Source: Planctomycetaceae bacterium (lineage in GTDB: Bacteria; Planctomycetota; Planctomycetia; Pirellulales; Pirellulaceae). From it: DNA of 6,879 bases. This document shows positions 4,608 through 6,879 of the stretch, one piece after another. The notes beneath the pieces were generated by a model. That model saw only the letters and a program-made list of their open reading frames with translations, had not been told where the DNA came from and did no database searches. The position numbers were made by a program, and so were the translations under genes. The stretch's first letter is position 1; each line of letters begins with the position of its first letter. Location: assembly GCA_002708345.1 (NCBI GenBank), contig PANG01000088.1, positions 14,113 through 20,991 on the forward strand, read 5' to 3'.

Positions 4608-6879
4608 GTGCGATTTGCAGAATTCCTTGCCAAGCTGATCACCGGTCATCGTTTCAAGGTGGCCCTGTTCCTGGTTGGAATGACCCTTCTTGGTTATTAC
4701 GGACTTTTTGCCCGTCGTGCCCCGAGTATCACCCCGGAAGGGAATTCCAACAACAACCAGATACCCCGGGTCCGCCTGGTCAATGATGACTTCGGTTTCT
4801 CATCCGCCCATTGCCTGCTTGTAGTAGAAGTTGGTGATCTTTACACACGCGAGACGATCACGGCGCTTCGAAGAATGGTCGATCACCTGGAGGATTTACC
4901 TTTTGTTGCGAATATCGTCTGGGCGGACCGGGTTCCAACCCTCAACATGTTCGGCCTGGCCGAGCCGCTCTTTCCTCCCGACGATGCAACACCTGGCAGG
5001 TTCAAAGCCTCGCGGCGGCGCGCCGAGTCCCATCCGCTCGTCCATTGCCAATTAATTTCAGAAGACAGCAGCACTCTGCTGATGCCCACCACTTTCGACT
5101 GGGTTCATATCACCGACGACAGCGATGTCACCGACAAGTTGCTCAAGGTGGCACGATCGGCAGTCGCAGGCGAGCACATCGCCGTCCGTGTCACTGGCCC
5201 GGTGCCGCTTTATATCGGTTTCCAGACGGCACTGGACAGGAACCAGTTCAAGTACTACCTGATCGCCTTTGGGTTAATCGTGGTACTTTCCCTGATCCTT
5301 TTCCGGGGTATCAAGGCTGTCTTGATTGTCGCGATTGCTCCACTGCTCGGAGTTTTCTGGACGCTCGGAATCGTGAACATGATGGATGGACTCGGCAACC
5401 CTCTTACCGCCACCGTGCTACCTGTTCTGCTTGCCATGGTCGGACTCACCGATGGAGTTCACATCATGGTCCACATCCGTCGCCGCCGTGCCGCCGGTGC
5501 CGCACCTCTGGAAGCGGCGCGAACGGCGATTGCCGAGGTCGGGCTGGCCTGTGCTCTTACCTCCCTGACAACCGCCATTGGTTTTGCTTCCCTGATGCTC
5601 GCGGACAACAGTTTTGTAAACGACTTTGGCGAGTCCTGTGCCATCGGCGTGTTGATCACATTCGTCGCAATCGTCACCGTCATCCCGCTGCTCTGTTCCA
5701 CCCCGATGGCTCGGAACATCCACGTCGGCCATGAACGGGACATCATTGCCCGGGGCATGGTGCACGCCGACGGTTTCATTAACTTTGTCCTGCGATGGTC
5801 ACGGCCCCTGACCATTATTGGCGTGCTGGCCACGGCGTTGCTTGCAAGCACTCTTTTCACACTCCGGCCCGACGACATGGCACGCGATTCCCAACCGGAA
5901 ACCAGCGAGGTTTACCAGGCACTTGCCCATTGCGACAGGGTTTTTGGCGGCATTGAATTTGCCCAGGCGGTGGTGGAATGGGATGACACGGTGGACCCGC
6001 AATCCCCGCGAATCCTGGAAGCGGTGATTGACGCAGAAAAGGTGATTGCCGGGGAAACCCTGTTGAACTACCCCCTCTCACTCCATGACATCCTCGCTGC
6101 CTTTCCCCAGCAGGGGGATGATCCCGGTCGGCAGATGACATTCCTTACCCTTCTCCCTCCGCCGATCCGGAATGCTTTTTACAATCGCGATGAACAACAT
6201 GCCCTGGTGACGATGAGGGTTGAGGACCTGGGTATTGCCAAGTACCAGCCAGTCTTTGAAAGAGTCTCCAGTCGCTTCAAGGAACTGGATACGAAGCACG
6301 AGGGATTCACCTTTCATCTGACCGGCGAACCGGTCCGCCGCAGCGATGCCCTCTACACCATCGTGATGGACCTGGTCAAAAGCCTCGGCACCGCATCGGT
6401 GATTATTTTCGTTGTCCTGACCCTGGTCTATCGTTCACTGAGACTGGGTCTTTTGACCATCATTCCCAACATGTTCCCGCTGATGTTCACAGGCGCGGTG
6501 CTGGCATTTACCGGCCAACCCTTGAACGTCGCCGCCGTCTGTTCCTTTACCGTCTGCCTGGGAATCGCCGTGGATGACACGATCCATTTTCTCACCCGGT
6601 ACCAGATTGAACGACAGGCGGGAAAGGGCGTGGAAGAATCGCTGCGACGTTCATTCACGATGGTCGGAACGGTCCTGGTAACCACCACCCTGATTCTCGT
6701 ATCCGGTTTCAGCACGGTCCTCTTTAGTGACCTGGCGGGGCACCGTGCCTTTGCCCTGATGGCAGTCTGTACTATCGCCGCCGCACTGGTCGGCGACCTG
6801 CTCTTCCTTCCTGCCATGCTCAACTGGTTTCGCGGTAAGAAGAAAAAACCAGGCGATCAGTCGGATTCCGAGACCGTCT
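4608..6879 (+). CDS. RND superfamily (MMPL/HAE3-type) membrane transporter, 3' truncated
   Basis: The frame is open from GTG 4608 to the window edge: 757 complete codons and one extra base, no stop. Topology shows the doubled RND layout: TM1 at about 16-35, first periplasmic domain to about 213, a cluster of hydrophobic helices from YYLIAFGLIVVLSLILF (216 on) to about 370, TM7 at about 401-419, second periplasmic domain about 420-590, then a second helix cluster from VIIFVVLTLVYR (about 598) to about 745. The matching motifs are MVGLTDGVHIM (277-287) and GIAVDDTIHF (652-661); each keeps Asp-x-x-His (D282/H285, D657/H660), the place where RND proteins carry proton-relay residues. A basic KKKK run after the last helix suggests the true C-terminus is close. 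About 760-800 residues with small loops fits the MMPL/HAE3 branch, which exports lipids or other hydrophobic molecules, rather than AcrB-type pumps. The substrate is unknown. It probably shares an mRNA with the upstream redox gene. Confidence 0.9.
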   Translation, partial: MRFAEFLAKLITGHRFKVALFLVGMTLLGYYGLFARRAPSITPEGNSNNNQIPRVRLVNDDFGFSSAHCLLVVEVGDLYTRETITALRRMVDHLEDLPFVANIVWADRVPTLNMFGLAEPLFPPDDATPGRFKASRRRAESHPLVHCQLISEDSSTLLMPTTFDWVHITDDSDVTDKLLKVARSAVAGEHIAVRVTGPVPLYIGFQTALDRNQFKYYLIAFGLIVVLSLILFRGIKAVLIVAIAPLLGVFWTLGIVNMMDGLGNPLTATVLPVLLAMVGLTDGVHIMVHIRRRRAAGAAPLEAARTAIAEVGLACALTSLTTAIGFASLMLADNSFVNDFGESCAIGVLITFVAIVTVIPLLCSTPMARNIHVGHERDIIARGMVHADGFINFVLRWSRPLTIIGVLATALLASTLFTLRPDDMARDSQPETSEVYQALAHCDRVFGGIEFAQAVVEWDDTVDPQSPRILEAVIDAEKVIAGETLLNYPLSLHDILAAFPQQGDDPGRQMTFLTLLPPPIRNAFYNRDEQHALVTMRVEDLGIAKYQPVFERVSSRFKELDTKHEGFTFHLTGEPVRRSDALYTIVMDLVKSLGTASVIIFVVLTLVYRSLRLGLLTIIPNMFPLMFTGAVLAFTGQPLNVAAVCSFTVCLGIAVDDTIHFLTRYQIERQAGKGVEESLRRSFTMVGTVLVTTTLILVSGFSTVLFSDLAGHRAFALMAVCTIAAALVGDLLFLPAMLNWFRGKKKKPGDQSDSETV

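Noticed and set aside
5045..5734. 229-codon + strand open frame inside the RND gene
   Set aside because: The composition (many His, Arg, Cys, Pro) is typical of an out-of-frame translation, and the RND frame has transmembrane helices and family motifs here.
1..6879. Defence system, CRISPR array, mobile element or RNA gene
   Set aside because: I saw no regularly spaced repeats, transposase or integrase motifs, terminal inverted repeats, or tRNA/rRNA-like segments. Gaps between genes are short (57-157 bases).

Overview
The window looks like a stretch of a GC-rich chromosome from a Planctomycetota-like bacterium. This is an inference from gene content: a PhoD-type phosphatase, an exported PIG-L deacetylase, an amphi-Trp protein, and a secreted protein joining a redoxin domain, a cytochrome c site, a copper monooxygenase and EF-hands. 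No rRNA or other phylogenetic marker is present. All genes are on the + strand.

Layout: (1) 1-915, the 3' part of a PhoD-like phosphatase, followed by a hairpin/T-tract terminator (921-949). (2) 987-1904, an exported PIG-L family zinc deacetylase with a clear Shine-Dalgarno. (3) 2009-2377, a small amphi-Trp domain protein with a highly charged N-terminal extension, preceded by a TATAAT box and followed by a strong intrinsic terminator (2400-2437). (4) 2535-4550, a large exported redox protein. (5) 4608-6879, an RND/MMPL-type membrane transporter that starts at GTG and runs off the window's right edge.

The two terminators split the window into at least three transcription units: the phosphatase; the deacetylase with or without the amphi-Trp gene; and the redox protein with the RND transporter. 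The last two are only 57 bases apart with no terminator between them, so they are probably co-transcribed. Most products (phosphatase by family, deacetylase, redox protein) appear to act outside the cytoplasm, and the RND protein sits in the inner membrane with two large periplasmic loops.

No mobile element, CRISPR array, tRNA or rRNA was seen. I found no defence or other clearly novel system. The most interesting object is the four-module redox protein and its possible pairing with the RND transporter.
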